From JAHFOW01 sp964370795 (GTDB lineage Bacteria > Planctomycetota > Brocadiia > Brocadiales > Brocadiaceae), in NCBI GenBank assembly GCA_964370795.1, contig CAYJME010000004.1, forward strand, positions 1 to 40,745: a stretch of 40,745 nucleotides of DNA, read 5' to 3'. Each line of letters begins with the position of its first letter. The stretch's first letter is position 1. Below the pieces are notes generated by a model. It was not told where the DNA came from. It saw only the letters and a program-made list of their open reading frames with translations, and made no database searches. Made by a program: the position numbers and the translations under genes. Shown here piece by piece: positions 5,793-13,471 of the stretch.

Positions 5793-8732
5793 TCAGTTTA
5801 TCTTTATACTATCATCCAATCCCAAGTCTCTTAAAGCAACTTTTGTTTCATCAATCTTTTGTTTTGGGATACCGTTTAATGGGGAGATATCTACTTTTAA
5901 GGTAATTTCCAATCCATCGCCTGTAGCGTATTTTGAAAGTACCTTGGTATAAAAGTTCATCCATTTTTGCGGCTGGATTTTTCCCTGCCATGATATTTTA
6001 CCATAGGTATCCTTTGGTGTTTCTTTCTTCGGATGAGAGGGCTCAGTTATTTTTTTGGAAACTATAATTTCTGCAAAAGTTGCGATATTACCAACTGATG
6101 CAGAAACCTGGTAACTGCCCTCATTCTCGCCAATAAAAATCCCTTTTTCATTAATTATCCCACCGTTTACCTTCCAAACAATATTGTCTGCATCGATAGG
6201 TCTATTGTGTTGATCGAATCCTTTCAATAAAAAACCATAGCTCTTTCCAGGTTCTATACAAACGTTAGAAGGGGATATTTCAAGTCTGGTAAGTTTTGGT
6301 GGTTCAACATGTTTTTTTGCTTCTTCCTCTGTAATAATGAACATATCATCTGATATTTCTATATCTGTTGGCATGAGACTTACATTGTAATGAAATGGCT
6401 TGTAATGACCCCCGGAAATCTTTCCCACATATCCGACAATTCCATGTGCAACACCACGAGCTATCGTTTCTTTGATGGCTTCGGGGTTCAAAAGACGTGG
6501 AAACTGAGGGGATGCAAAAAAGGTATTTTTTACTGATTGAGTACTCCACTCCTTAAAAGCCGGAGGCCAGTTACGTACAAGGAAGTTTGGACTGATTCCT
6601 TCTTCGACATGACCATCCTGTCTCAATCGGTTCAGAATAAATGCCATGAGAGATTCAGCAGCGCTTGAATGTGTAAGACCGAGGTTTATATCTTGCCAAT
6701 CGTTATTTTTCCCAAGGAGTATAATCTTATTATACGTGCGCCATACGGATTCTTTTAAATCCCGTTCTGTCTTTTTCAGATTGATAGATAGCTGATGCTT
6801 TTGGGTTTCGTCAAGATGCAATTCGTCCAGTTCTTCTTCAATATCTTCCCATGCAAGCAATTTTCTGGCTTCTTCATGGAGAATTGTCGGATTGTCTGGA
6901 ACACACCATATCAGGGCGCTTTTAAATGTCCTTGCCGATGTGCCGTATTCCCGTGTCATCTGGTTTATAAATTGTCGTATTCTCTTTTCATCCTGTATTG
7001 ATTGATCAGGCGATAGAATTACAAAAGTTAGTATTGCCCTATCGGGAATTTGGTTACTTTTTTCAGGAAAATAGATCCTCTCGATTCCGGAAATATTCGA
7101 GGGCAGCATAGCAAGGGTTTTTTGTATTTCAGTTTTAACCCTTTCCTCAATTTTTGGTGACTGAATCGTTGCCCTACGGTCTGAAAGGAGTTTGTTCAGG
7201 TTGGGGAGCAGGCTGAAACGATACTTTGTCTTTTCAACGGTAAGAAAATAACAGGCTTCTGATAGTGCATCAAGCACTGTTTCCACATTCCCTATATCAA
7301 GCCCAGCCTCTGCAACAGCCAGTCTTATTTCTGGTAACGTTGCTTCAGCTTTTACCTGACCGCCATTTGATTCAAAAAATATTGTCGTTGCTGTCTTCTG
7401 ATGCAGTCTGGCCTTTCTTATTGTATCAACAGCCTCTTTATCAAGCCTTATTGCATGGGCATCGGGTTTACCAGAGATATCGGTTGTTACTGCCCCTTCG
7501 AGTTTGTCACTTCCGATCTGCTCAAAAACTGCTGCCCTGAACATCGGATCGTCAAGTGGCGCTGTTCCCAGGGTAATAAGAGGGTCTTTATGTGCGCCTT
7601 TAAATCCATCCTGATACGCCTTTGATACCCACAAGGCAAGGAGTCTGAGTATGCCACGGGTTTGTTGAAATCGGGGCAATGACTGCCATTTACGCTCAAA
7701 GACAGACAACACCATGGGATGAAAAGGATATGTTGAAGCAAATGTCTCTCTTGCATTATCTATGGGAAACCAGTTTGGTAATTGCTGTTTATATTCAACC
7801 ACCCAATCTGCATATTCACCCGCAACTTTTTTTGCCTCATCTGGTAGTCCATACCACTCAAAGAGCCTTCGTCTGATTATTTCGGACGTTTCTGCCTCGG
7901 CAGACATAATTACTGCCTTTCCAAGGCGATCAAGTAATTTTTTAAATCTTGAATAGTCGGACTGGTCTTCTGCATTCATCTCAAGCTCAGAGGCAGGTAT
8001 TGATACTGCAAGGACGACGTTGTCGTGGACGCGTACTTCTTCTGAAAGATTTTGGAGAAAATTATATAACTGCCCCGATAATCCGCTTTTTCTATTACGG
8101 CTTACATAGTTCATCAACTCATCCATCAGGATAAGGACAGGTTCGCCTTCGGGCAGGAATTTTCGTATCACCTCGCTAGAAGGCGCAGTCATCGTCTTCT
8201 CATGCTCAGAGACAATAGAGAATGCCTCATATCCTCCTATCTGATATGCTATTTCACCCCACGGTGTCTTTCTTAAGGGCGTGCCATCATTACCACCCCT
8301 GCCGGTTAAGGAGTCGAATTCTACACCAACAAATACAGCAATTCTGGCTGCTGGAATGGAATCAATCCCAGCCTTATCCAGTATCGTCCTGACACCATGC
8401 CAGGTATTTGCTGTCTTTCCACCCTTTGCAAGGTGATAAAGAAGGGCAAGGGCATGAGTCTTCCCACCGCCAAATTGAGTTGCCATATTAAAGATAGCGG
8501 ATGTTTCCACTTTTATGCCTGATAATCTACGCACTACCTCAGCAGCAATGGCGCAGAGGTTTTTGGTTATATACGTCCTTTCAAAAAACCGTTCGGGGTT
8601 CTGGTAATCTATCGGCGCCCTGCCATCTCGTATCTGATCAAGGTGGACGGCAAATTCTGAGGCATCCAAAGGACGGCCTTCCCTCAGGTCTTCTCTTGGA
8701 GTAACGACTTTATACCAGGGTTTTAATGACAT
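5793..8732 (-). CDS. DUF499 family P-loop ATPase of a predicted DNA-modification/defence cluster
   Basis: 979 residues, full length for the family. The N-terminal region holds a Walker A motif in FGGGKTH (87-93) and a Walker B stretch ILMDE (201-205), followed by YVSRNRKSG. The middle is a long AAA-like helical region with no recognisable nuclease motif. Residues about 811-893 read as a bacterial Ig-like domain (LTRLEISPSNVCIEPGKSY, then VWKVNGG, then GEGSYQ-like strands ending AEIIVSK), before a short C-terminal domain. From comparative genomics, DUF499 proteins occur with DUF1156 DNA methyltransferases and SNF2 helicases; the biochemical role is not established to my knowledge. Here the gene is intact with a good GGAG site seven bases before its ATG, but its methyltransferase partner upstream is broken. 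Confidence 0.85.
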   Translation of the reverse strand: MSLKPWYKVVTPREDLREGRPLDASEFAVHLDQIRDGRAPIDYQNPERFFERTYITKNLCAIAAEVVRRLSGIKVETSAIFNMATQFGGGKTHALALLYHLAKGGKTANTWHGVRTILDKAGIDSIPAARIAVFVGVEFDSLTGRGGNDGTPLRKTPWGEIAYQIGGYEAFSIVSEHEKTMTAPSSEVIRKFLPEGEPVLILMDELMNYVSRNRKSGLSGQLYNFLQNLSEEVRVHDNVVLAVSIPASELEMNAEDQSDYSRFKKLLDRLGKAVIMSAEAETSEIIRRRLFEWYGLPDEAKKVAGEYADWVVEYKQQLPNWFPIDNARETFASTYPFHPMVLSVFERKWQSLPRFQQTRGILRLLALWVSKAYQDGFKGAHKDPLITLGTAPLDDPMFRAAVFEQIGSDKLEGAVTTDISGKPDAHAIRLDKEAVDTIRKARLHQKTATTIFFESNGGQVKAEATLPEIRLAVAEAGLDIGNVETVLDALSEACYFLTVEKTKYRFSLLPNLNKLLSDRRATIQSPKIEERVKTEIQKTLAMLPSNISGIERIYFPEKSNQIPDRAILTFVILSPDQSIQDEKRIRQFINQMTREYGTSARTFKSALIWCVPDNPTILHEEARKLLAWEDIEEELDELHLDETQKHQLSINLKKTERDLKESVWRTYNKIILLGKNNDWQDINLGLTHSSAAESLMAFILNRLRQDGHVEEGISPNFLVRNWPPAFKEWSTQSVKNTFFASPQFPRLLNPEAIKETIARGVAHGIVGYVGKISGGHYKPFHYNVSLMPTDIEISDDMFIITEEEAKKHVEPPKLTRLEISPSNVCIEPGKSYGFLLKGFDQHNRPIDADNIVWKVNGGIINEKGIFIGENEGSYQVSASVGNIATFAEIIVSKKITEPSHPKKETPKDTYGKISWQGKIQPQKWMNFYTKVLSKYATGDGLEITLKVDISPLNGIPKQKIDETKVALRDLGLDDSIKIN

Positions 8733-8832
8733 CTTATTCTCCGGCTTTAGATTATGAATTTTTGATTTTTAAAAATATCTAAGGAAAACAGGAATATCAG
8801 GAATATTATTCTGTAAAAATTACCCCATGAGC

Positions 8833-8857
8833 GGGTTCAAGTTTGCAACTTGAACCC
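8833..8857. repeat. REP-like palindrome downstream of the transposase gene
   Basis: Perfect 11-base arms GGGTTCAAGTT and AACTTGAACCC around TGC. It lies six bases past the transposase stop codon and resembles the palindrome at 9388-9406 upstream of that gene. Confidence 0.75.
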
Positions 8858-8862
8858 CAATT

Positions 8863-9363
8863 TTATAATATCGATTCAACAATAATTTTACTCTCGGTGT
8901 TTGCAGACGACCAGACCCAATCTTCGGGTTTTTTCACATATTGCTTACGGACAGGATTTGCGTGAATATATTTTATTTTTTGGAATAAATATGATTCACT
9001 TTTAATAACCTTTGGCATATTTGTCTTTTCCCAAAATTCATATCTGTTATCAATATCAAACAGACTTAATACATTTGGTTCTGTAGCAATAATATTTTTT
9101 TGAATTTCTTTTGAAGTGAATTTTTTAAAATCCCTTACAAAAGCAATCATATCGGGAGCAGACGCAATTAAATGGATGTGGTCAAGCATAAAAACATAAT
9201 AATACAACTTTAACCCTTTATGTTTTTGACAATATTTCAATGAATCAGCAAGTATTTCAAAGCGGTTATGTCTGTCAAATATGTAATACCAGTTCCTAAC
9301 AGTGAAAGTAAGATAATAGATTCCTGAAGTAAACTCCTTTGAAATCCTTATTGATGGCGTAAT
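8863..9363 (-). pseudogene. REP-associated tyrosine transposase (Y1/HUH), start codon lost or non-standard
   Basis: Homologous reading runs over about 166 codons. The HUH motif is HIH in MLDHIHLIA, and the C-terminal YLFQKIKYIHANPVRKQY holds the expected catalytic tyrosine region of the IS200-like Y1 family; such proteins nick and join single-stranded DNA at REP hairpins. The family N-terminus (PSIRISKEFTSGIYYLTFTV, then RNWYYIFDRHNRFEIL) is encoded upstream in the same frame back to an ATT at 9361-9363, behind which a stop codon lies. No ATG precedes it and there is no ribosome binding site. The only later candidate is a TTG at 9240, which would remove about 40 conserved residues. The core looks intact, but expression is doubtful. 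Palindromes flank it on both sides. Confidence 0.75.
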
Positions 9364-9384
9364 ACAATTGTTTTATAAAATTCA

Positions 9385-9409
9385 GGATTCAGGTTGCAAA
9401 CCTGAACCC
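9385..9409. repeat. REP-like palindrome upstream of the transposase gene
   Basis: Arms TTCAGGTT (9388-9395) and AACCTGAA (9399-9406) within GGATTCAGGTTGC and AAACCTGAACCC. A related GGGTTCAGGTTGC occurs at 33111-33123 and a weaker one at 1769-1781. Confidence 0.7.
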
Positions 9410-9451
9410 GCGACAAGAAGTATAAGGGGAGATGTATTGCAAACCCACAGA

Positions 9452-9706
9452 TTACCCACGGGCAAGTTCCTCTTTGATTTCCTCTATAGAATACTGAAAA
9501 GGTGATACTCTAAATTTTGCTAAAGAAAATATAAATTCTTCCCTGGATAACCCAGCTATTTCTGCTGCTCTTTCCTGTGATACCATTCCCATTTCGTACC
9601 ATTTTGCCGCTGCTGCAAGACGCAATTCCTTAGCAAACTCATCCGGATCTTTACGAAGCGCTGAAAATGCACCTTCGGGCATATCAAGTTTTAATAATAC
9701 TGACAT
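9452..9706 (-). CDS. UPF0175 family protein, orphan antitoxin candidate
   Basis: 84 residues. The pattern LRLAAAAKWYEMGMVSQERA followed by AEIAGLSREEFI is the helix-turn-helix-like core of UPF0175, a family usually placed directly before a PIN-domain ribonuclease toxin and regarded as its antitoxin. A very good ribosome binding site (AGGAGG, five bases from the ATG) supports this start. The expected PIN gene downstream is absent: the REP-associated transposase occupies that place. Upstream, only 27 bases separate it from the BrnA-like gene, so the three small genes probably form one transcript. It may now act only as a DNA-binding regulator, or be a relic. Confidence 0.8.
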   Translation of the reverse strand: MSVLLKLDMPEGAFSALRKDPDEFAKELRLAAAAKWYEMGMVSQERAAEIAGLSREEFIFSLAKFRVSPFQYSIEEIKEELARG

Positions 9707-9733
9707 AAATGCCTCCTGGATTTTAGTATTATT

Positions 9734-9937
9734 CTAACTGCCTATTTCTTTCAATATTTCCATTTCTTTGCTCAAAATAGTATTAATTACCTTATCAAGC
9801 TCCATATTTTTGTTTAATGCCTTTTTCCTGAAAAATTCCTTAACCTTTTTATCTAAATAAATTGGTATTTCCAATTCCTCCATCGGTCTATAAAACTTAC
9901 CCTGTTCTGCCTTTGAAAAATCATATTCTTTCTTCAT
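9734..9937 (-). CDS. BrnA-like antitoxin
   Basis: 67 residues. A short N-terminal part is followed by IPIYLDKKVKEFFRKKALNK, a ribbon-helix-helix-like stretch as in antitoxins paired with BrnT. Its ATG overlaps the stop codon of the BrnT-like gene (TAATG), which implies translational coupling. In this family the antitoxin binds and neutralises the toxin, and the pair represses its own promoter. The sequence itself is too short for certain family assignment, so the call rests on the motif and on the partner. Confidence 0.75.
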   Translation of the reverse strand: MKKEYDFSKAEQGKFYRPMEELEIPIYLDKKVKEFFRKKALNKNMELDKVINTILSKEMEILKEIGS

Positions 9938-10230
9938 TATTTACCAGTCCTCTCAACATATTGTTTAATCTCATTTTTGGTAGCCTTTCTTGCAGAAATA
10001 ATCCTTACAAACTCTTTATCTTCGACCTTTCTAAATGTATGAACCACTAACAGAATTCGATTATTTGGAGTCCGTCCTGTTGTTATCCATCTATCCTCAT
10101 ATTTCGAATGCTCAACGTCAAAAAGTGACAGTTGATATTTATCTGCAAATACGTAACAAGCCTCTGAAAATGCTACTTTATGTTTTCTTATATTTGCCTT
10201 TTCCTTTGCCGGATCCCAAGCAAATTGCAT
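9937..10230 (-). CDS. brnT: BrnT family toxin (ribonuclease-type)
   Basis: 97 residues, normal for BrnT. It begins with FAWDPAKEKANIRKHKVAFSEA, the family signature, continues with EDRWITTGRTPNNRILLVVHT and ends with VRIISARKATKNEIKQY. BrnT has a RelE-like fold and cleaves RNA, arresting growth under stress. The conserved histidine, lysine and arginine positions of the family appear present. A GAGAGG site lies five bases before the ATG. It is the first gene of the small toxin-antitoxin block located where the body of a methyltransferase gene would be expected. Confidence 0.88.
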   Translation of the reverse strand: MQFAWDPAKEKANIRKHKVAFSEACYVFADKYQLSLFDVEHSKYEDRWITTGRTPNNRILLVVHTFRKVEDKEFVRIISARKATKNEIKQYVERTGK

Positions 10231-10317
10231 TAATTCCTCTCATTTCGTAATAGTATAACAAAACCATGCGGTCATGAGAATTCCAATCCCTTCTTTTGTA
10301 AGATTCCAAAATTCAAT

Positions 10318-10710
10318 CTAAAATCCCAATCCTTTCTTCCTTGCCATTACCCCATCCACCCATCGTTTTTCATCAGAATTTTTGGGATAAAGGGCAGAAA
10401 ATGCCTGGGCGAGACGCCAGAATCGTTCGTCACGGCCGACGCCTTCTTCCACGAGGAATCTTTTCAAGGCTTCACCCCTGCCTGCCGCAAAGAGTATCAT
10501 GGCCTGATGTAGCCTGTCAAGGGTGGTATTACCTAATTGAGCGACATGCCTTTCACCCAGGGGACTTGATTTCTCTACCTCTTCAAATTCTTTCATAAAA
10601 TCAAATTGTTTTTGAGGTAATTTCTTTTTCCTTTTTTTTATTGTTGCATCAGTATCAGCCTTGTCGAAAAGTGCCTTTGTCCTTAAAACCAGAGGTATCT
10701 GCCCCTTCAA
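10318..10710 (-). pseudogene. C-terminal remnant of a DUF1156 DNA methyltransferase
   Basis: The frame opens with a TTG at 10710 and codes 130 residues. The end (TTLDRLHQAMILFAAGRGEA, then LKRFLVEEGVGRDERFWRLA, then RWVDGVMARKKGLGF) matches, from memory of the family, the extreme C-terminus of DUF1156 adenine-type methyltransferases that accompany DUF499 proteins. No methyltransferase catalytic motif is present. Its first ~18 codons overlap, in another frame, the end of the helicase-methyltransferase chimera, whose last recognisable stretch (MIFEGADTSGF) comes from further upstream in the same methyltransferase. The simplest reading is an internal deletion with a frame change near 10665-10690. 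It could also be expressed as a stand-alone small protein. Confidence 0.65.
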
Positions 10711-13303
10711 ATATCATATTCAACGCCTCTTTTGCCACGGCAGCCCAAACGTGCTCAAGATATTCTTTTAATTTGACTTCTTCACCTGATGCCTTTTCAA
10801 CACGTGAATATCGTGAGAAGATTTCCAATGCGGGACCAAGACAGGCAAATATGGCATCAGCGCCAACAATGCCTTCTTTCGCAAGGCGCGGCATCCATTC
10901 ATGGATGCGATTTGGGAGTTCATGAAGGATATCACGCCAGTCCCCAATGTCATTGGCTTTAATTGACCCGTCCTGATTTTCTCGCGGACGACAGACCAGG
11001 TGAATAGATGAAGCAAGGGCGGCAGAATCCATTGCACGGAGTCTTGAGCCCATTTCAGTGTCAATTGGCCATGAACTGGTAATTACCCATCCTGCATCAA
11101 CCATCGCTTGAAGTTGAGCCTCCCAGCCAGTGGTTGTTTTATGGGCAAAAACGACAATCCCAATTCCAGAAGGAGTTATTATACGACGTCCCTCTGACAT
11201 TGCCTTTGCCATAGACCTTTCAAAAAAGGATTTATCCTTTCCTTTGACCTCATCAACGATACATTCCTCGTCTTTTGGTGAGGGTACATTGATCTTGTGG
11301 GTGTAAAGATCACGAAACAGTTTTTCGAGAAGATACGAGGGTAAAACCTCTCCTACCACATCAAAAACCTGATCTGTCCCCAACTCTCTCCGTATTTCTC
11401 TGAGTCTTTCCAGGAGCTTCTGGAGTACCCTGCCTTCCCGTGTGTTTATTGCTGCAAAATTAAAAATGACGCAATCACGCTCCTGACCATAACGGTGTAT
11501 TCTTCCCATGCGCTGCTCAAGACGCATGGGATTCCATGGAATATCATAGTTGATCATAAACCAGCAAAACTGGAGGTTGATACCTTCACCCGCTGCCTCT
11601 GTCGCAATAAGCACCTGGACGTCTTCCTTGAACTCCCTTTCTGCATATAAACGACTTCCCGGAGTATCCCTGTCGCCAATCTTCATACTTCCATGAATCT
11701 GGGTAACCTTGAGTTTCCATTCATGGAGTTTTCCCAAAGGACGGCCATCTTTACCATCCCCGGCAAGGTAATCGAGGGTGTCCTTATGCTCCGTAAATAT
11801 GAGCAGTTTCATTTTTGGATTATCAAATATATGATGTTCCGTAAGTATTTCCCTGAGTTTTACCAGCTTGGACTCCACTTCACCTTTTTCAAGATTCTTT
11901 GCCTGTTCTATGAGTTTTGAAAGCTGGAGTATCTCTTCTCTTAAAGCCGTTGGGTTTACATCTGCTACAACGTCTTCTAATTGTTTGATTATCTCTTGTT
12001 GCTCATCTTCCGGCAGATCTTCAAAGTCATCCGGTATCCTTTTTTCCACTTGTGATTGTCTATATGCCTCCGGGTCATCCAGAATCTTTTGTCTCCTATC
12101 CCGCATGCGTTCAAGGCTGCGTCTGACTGCATACATACTTGAAGCAAATCGGCGCTGGAGCATTGCCATGGTAAAGCCAAGCGCACGCCCTTGTGCTGAA
12201 TCGTCTTCTGCGGCCTTAATTGACTGATCTTCAACATACCTTGTCAGGGCATCATAGAAATCCCACTCTTCAGCATCTATCTTAAAATCAGCAGTGTAAA
12301 CCTCACGATTCGTAAATATCTTTCTGACGTTACCCGTTTCAGTGTCTGGAAACGTAACCAGTGCTTCTTTTGTTCTGCGTAAATAAAATGGTGCGCTGTT
12401 ACGCCTCATTGCTTCTTCAAGGCTTTTCACATCACCATACACGTCTTTATCAAGGAGCTCGAGAAAGAGACAAAAATTCTTTGGGTCGCCTTTATGAGGA
12501 GTAGCTGTCATTAACAAATAGTGGTCAGTCCTCTTAGAAAGTTCTTCGCCGAGGTCGTAAGCAAGGGTTGTCCTGTCGCTGCTGTAAGCGCTCATTTTAT
12601 GTGCTTCATCAACAATGATAAGATCCCAGTGACTACGGAGGAGACTATCATTTGCATCTTCAATACGGGAAACCCATGAGATAGAGGTAATAACCTGGTT
12701 TTTCTCCTGCCAGGGATTTGTTCCATAATTAGCCCTTAAAACATCGCTTCTAATGATTTCAAAGCTTTCGCGAAACTTATCTTTCAATTCCCTTTGCCAC
12801 TGGAAACAAAGGTTTGCAGGAACTACAATCAAGGTTCGTTTTATAAGCCCTCTAATCTTTAGTTCCTTCAAAAGCAGCCCTGCCATGATTGTTTTTCCAG
12901 CGCCCGGATCATCAGCCAGAAGAAATCGTATTCTCGGCAAGGCCATAAAGTAATCATAAACTGCTTCAAGTTGATGGGGCAATGGATCAACACGTGCAAC
13001 AGAGAGTGAGAAGAAGGGGTCATATTCATAGGCAAGAGATAGACGCATAGCCTCAATACCAAGCCTGAACTTTAAGGGGTCTCCATCAAATGGTTCTTTT
13101 TCTGGAGATATGACAAGTTTTGATAATTGATTTGTATCTAAGATGATTTCGTGAACCCGGTTTGTCTTCAGACCTTTACCAACAAGTTTGAGAGAATTCC
13201 CCAAAGGAATGGTTACTATCACCTTAACAGGTTCTGGTAGAATCGGGCCATGAATAGTTGTATTTGGTTTAAGATGCTGAAAAGATACAATATTTTTGCC
13301 CAT
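10655..13303 (-). CDS. Chimera: SNF2-family DNA helicase joined to the middle of a DUF1156 methyltransferase
   Basis: 882 residues from the ATG at 13303 (a TTG two codons earlier is less likely). Residues to about 670 form an SNF2/RapA-like helicase: DDPGAGKTIMAGLLLKEL (motif I), DEAHKM (motif II), LLMTATPHKGDP (motif III), TEAAGEGINLQF (motif V) and QRMGRIHRYGQ (motif VI). From about residue 672 (near base 11290) the sequence changes to that of a DUF1156 methyltransferase: VVFAHKTTTGWEAQLQAMVD, SSWPIDTEMGSRLRA, ALASSIHLVCRPRE, GADAIFACLGPALEIFSRYS, ending MIFEGADTSGF and nine out-of-frame residues. The helicase C-terminus and the methyltransferase N-terminal half, with its catalytic DPPY-type motif, are missing. 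A deletion that happened to stay in frame explains this. ATPase activity may survive; methylation should not. Confidence 0.8.
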   Translation of the reverse strand: MGKNIVSFQHLKPNTTIHGPILPEPVKVIVTIPLGNSLKLVGKGLKTNRVHEIILDTNQLSKLVISPEKEPFDGDPLKFRLGIEAMRLSLAYEYDPFFSLSVARVDPLPHQLEAVYDYFMALPRIRFLLADDPGAGKTIMAGLLLKELKIRGLIKRTLIVVPANLCFQWQRELKDKFRESFEIIRSDVLRANYGTNPWQEKNQVITSISWVSRIEDANDSLLRSHWDLIIVDEAHKMSAYSSDRTTLAYDLGEELSKRTDHYLLMTATPHKGDPKNFCLFLELLDKDVYGDVKSLEEAMRRNSAPFYLRRTKEALVTFPDTETGNVRKIFTNREVYTADFKIDAEEWDFYDALTRYVEDQSIKAAEDDSAQGRALGFTMAMLQRRFASSMYAVRRSLERMRDRRQKILDDPEAYRQSQVEKRIPDDFEDLPEDEQQEIIKQLEDVVADVNPTALREEILQLSKLIEQAKNLEKGEVESKLVKLREILTEHHIFDNPKMKLLIFTEHKDTLDYLAGDGKDGRPLGKLHEWKLKVTQIHGSMKIGDRDTPGSRLYAEREFKEDVQVLIATEAAGEGINLQFCWFMINYDIPWNPMRLEQRMGRIHRYGQERDCVIFNFAAINTREGRVLQKLLERLREIRRELGTDQVFDVVGEVLPSYLLEKLFRDLYTHKINVPSPKDEECIVDEVKGKDKSFFERSMAKAMSEGRRIITPSGIGIVVFAHKTTTGWEAQLQAMVDAGWVITSSWPIDTEMGSRLRAMDSAALASSIHLVCRPRENQDGSIKANDIGDWRDILHELPNRIHEWMPRLAKEGIVGADAIFACLGPALEIFSRYSRVEKASGEEVKLKEYLEHVWAAVAKEALNMIFEGADTSGFKDKGTFRQG

Positions 13304-13471
13304 TTCCAATTCAAATTTATAGCATTAATTATTCAGGATAAGAATTTTGTATAACAAAGAGTGAAAAAAACCCGATAATTCTGAGAGATGGTAAATGATT
13401 ACTTACTTTTACTGTAAAGAATACTGTATTTAATGTAATTACTAAACATAAAAGATGAATAACATTTATAA

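Noticed and set aside
7265..8134. Several overlapping plus-strand frames opposite the DUF499 gene
   Set aside because: All are antisense to a gene with clear motifs on the minus strand and have no family resemblance.
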